Below are positions 63,125-64,000 of a DNA stretch of 64,000 nt, one piece after another. A model generated the notes under the pieces. That model worked only from the letters and a program-made list of their open reading frames with translations. It searched no databases and was not told the DNA's origin. A program made the translations under genes and the position numbers. Numbering within the stretch: position 1 is the stretch's first letter; each line of letters opens with the position of its first letter. Source of the DNA: Kitasatospora phosalacinea (GTDB lineage Bacteria; Actinomycetota; Actinomycetes; Streptomycetales; Streptomycetaceae); assembly GCF_000717185.1 (NCBI RefSeq), contig NZ_JNYE01000044.1:7546-71545 (forward strand), written 5' to 3'.

Positions 63125-63895
63125 TCAGACGGCGTGCAGGCCGTGCGCGGCGAAGATCCCGCGCGCGGCCCGCACCTGCTCCGCGTCGGGCACCGGGGTG
63201 TCGGCGAGGACGAACTCCCGGCCCAGCGCCGCCCACTTGGCCGCGCCCAGCTTGTGGAAGGGCAGCACGTCGACCCGGGAGACGTTGCCCAGCGAGGCCG
63301 CGAACGCGGCCACCCCGTCGACGTTCCCGGCCGCGTCGGTCAGGCCCGGCACCAGCACGAAGCGCACCCACACCTCCTTGCCGAGGTCGGCCAGGCGGCG
63401 GGCGAAGTCCAGGGTCGGGCCGAGCCGCTGCCCGGTGACCTTCCGGTACAGGCCCCTCTCCCAGGACTTGATATCGAGCAGCACGAGGTCGACGTCGGCG
63501 AGCAGGTCGTCGCTCGCCCGGGCGCCGAGGAAACCGGAGGTGTCCAGGGCGGTGTGCAGGCCCAGTTCGTGCTTGAAGCGGTGGAACAGCTCGCCGCTGA
63601 ACCCGGGCTGCAGCAGCGGCTCGCCCCCGCTGACGGTGGCGCCGCCGCCCGCCGCGCGGATGAACGCGGTGCACTTCGACGCCTCCGCGACCACCTCGTC
63701 CGCGCGGGTGCGCTTCCCGCTGCGCATCCGCATGGTGTCGGGGTTGTGGCAGTACAGGCAGTCCAGCGGGCACCCGGCGAGGAACACCACGAACCGGGTG
63801 CCGGGGCCGTCCACGCCGGTCGACAGGTCCCAGGAGTGCACCGAGCCGTCGGCGGCCGGGCCCACCGGCGGGTCGGCGGGGAGCGTGACGGTCAT
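63125..63895 (-). CDS. pflA: Pyruvate formate-lyase activating enzyme
   Basis: 256 residues, radical SAM. The CxxxCxxC iron-sulfur motif is GCPLDCLYCHNPDT, with the SAM-binding GGEP motif in VSGGEPLLQP and the substrate region DTSGFLGARASDDLLADVDLVLLDIKS. Generates the glycyl radical on PflB under anaerobic conditions. Starts at the ATG at 63895. In an aerobic actinomycete this suggests microaerobic formate metabolism. The partner pflB would be upstream, past the right edge. Confidence 0.88.
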   Translation of the reverse strand: MTVTLPADPPVGPAADGSVHSWDLSTGVDGPGTRFVVFLAGCPLDCLYCHNPDTMRMRSGKRTRADEVVAEASKCTAFIRAAGGGATVSGGEPLLQPGFSGELFHRFKHELGLHTALDTSGFLGARASDDLLADVDLVLLDIKSWERGLYRKVTGQRLGPTLDFARRLADLGKEVWVRFVLVPGLTDAAGNVDGVAAFAASLGNVSRVDVLPFHKLGAAKWAALGREFVLADTPVPDAEQVRAARGIFAAHGLHAV

Positions 63896-64000
63896 GGCGG
63901 TTCCCTAAGAATGTGAGGCGGTCCGGGAGGACCGGGTGTGGCTGATGGTGGTTTGCCGTTGATGGCTCCGAAGGAATGGCCGCCCGGTCCTTCGGGATGC
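63896..64000. promoter_or_regulatory. Right-edge upstream region of pflA
   Basis: 105 nt, containing a small hairpin CGGTCC/GGACCG at about 63922-63937. No recognisable C-terminal end of pflB in any frame. The region likely includes the promoter of pflA or the end of an upstream gene outside the window. Confidence 0.3.

Overview
The window is high-GC DNA of an actinomycete, most likely the Streptomycetaceae (Streptomyces or Kitasatospora). The signs are very GC-rich third codon positions, many GTG starts, DasR-type dre sites, GH18 chitinases with Ser/Ala linkers, an actinobacterial Cys-rich leader peptide, and DUF2017, DUF3618 and DUF6412-type proteins. No rRNA, CRISPR array, intact prophage or intact transposase was found. 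Three tRNA genes are present.

Left part (1-15 kb): a conserved block that matches the Mycobacterium tuberculosis Rv1330c-Rv1341 neighbourhood. It runs pncB, clpS, a DUF2017 (AosR-like) gene, an amino-acid permease, mec, a Cys-type leader peptide, cysO, cysM, a small HTH gene and a metallo-beta-lactamase-fold phosphodiesterase-like gene. After an inserted class IV aminotransferase and a LuxR-type regulator come the N-acetylglucosamine PTS genes (two EIIC genes, one EIIB gene), then rph, a small exported protein, rdgB and a tRNA-Leu. The cys genes form a protein-thiocarboxylate cysteine pathway.

15-20.4 kb: two large secreted modular GH18 chitinases. Each is driven by a promoter flanked by 12-bp chitinase-type repeats related to dre. 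Together with the PTS they could break chitin down outside the cell and import GlcNAc, under likely common DasR control.

20-36 kb: stress and housekeeping genes (bcp, DUF3618, a GroES-like protein); an ABC-2 exporter of two permeases and an ATPase, next to a GT2 glycosyltransferase and a nucleotide-sugar dehydrogenase; DUF445; an adenosine deaminase-like enzyme; a second YidC/Oxa1-type insertase with a Lys/Thr/Ala-rich insert beside a DUF6412-type protein; a Gfo/Idh/MocA oxidoreductase; a small LAXTG (sortase E-type) wall protein; and an NTF2-like plus quinone-oxidoreductase pair divergent from a LysR regulator that has a perfect palindromic operator.

36-49 kb: a HAD-IIA phosphatase; a three-gene type VII secretion module (PE-like, Gly-rich PPE-like, mycosin) with no secretion-machine genes beside it; ung; and a tightly coupled LIV-type ABC transporter operon (livJGFHM) ending in an alpha/beta hydrolase. 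Next come a polysaccharide deacetylase whose 3' end looks replaced by an insertion-sequence remnant, and a DedA protein.

49-64 kb: an intergenic region with several stable predicted stems; an LLM flavin oxidoreductase; an APH-family kinase; a PAS-GGDEF-EAL cyclic-di-GMP enzyme; OsmC; an AroQ-type chorismate mutase; signal peptidase I; a YciI-like protein; a secreted hypothetical protein; an EamA transporter; a class A penicillin-binding protein; two identical tRNA-Lys genes; a DUF4239 membrane protein; a pentapeptide-repeat protein; and a pyruvate formate-lyase activating enzyme at the right edge. Several genes have a -10-like hexamer 6-8 nt before the start codon and no ribosome binding site, suggesting leaderless mRNAs.
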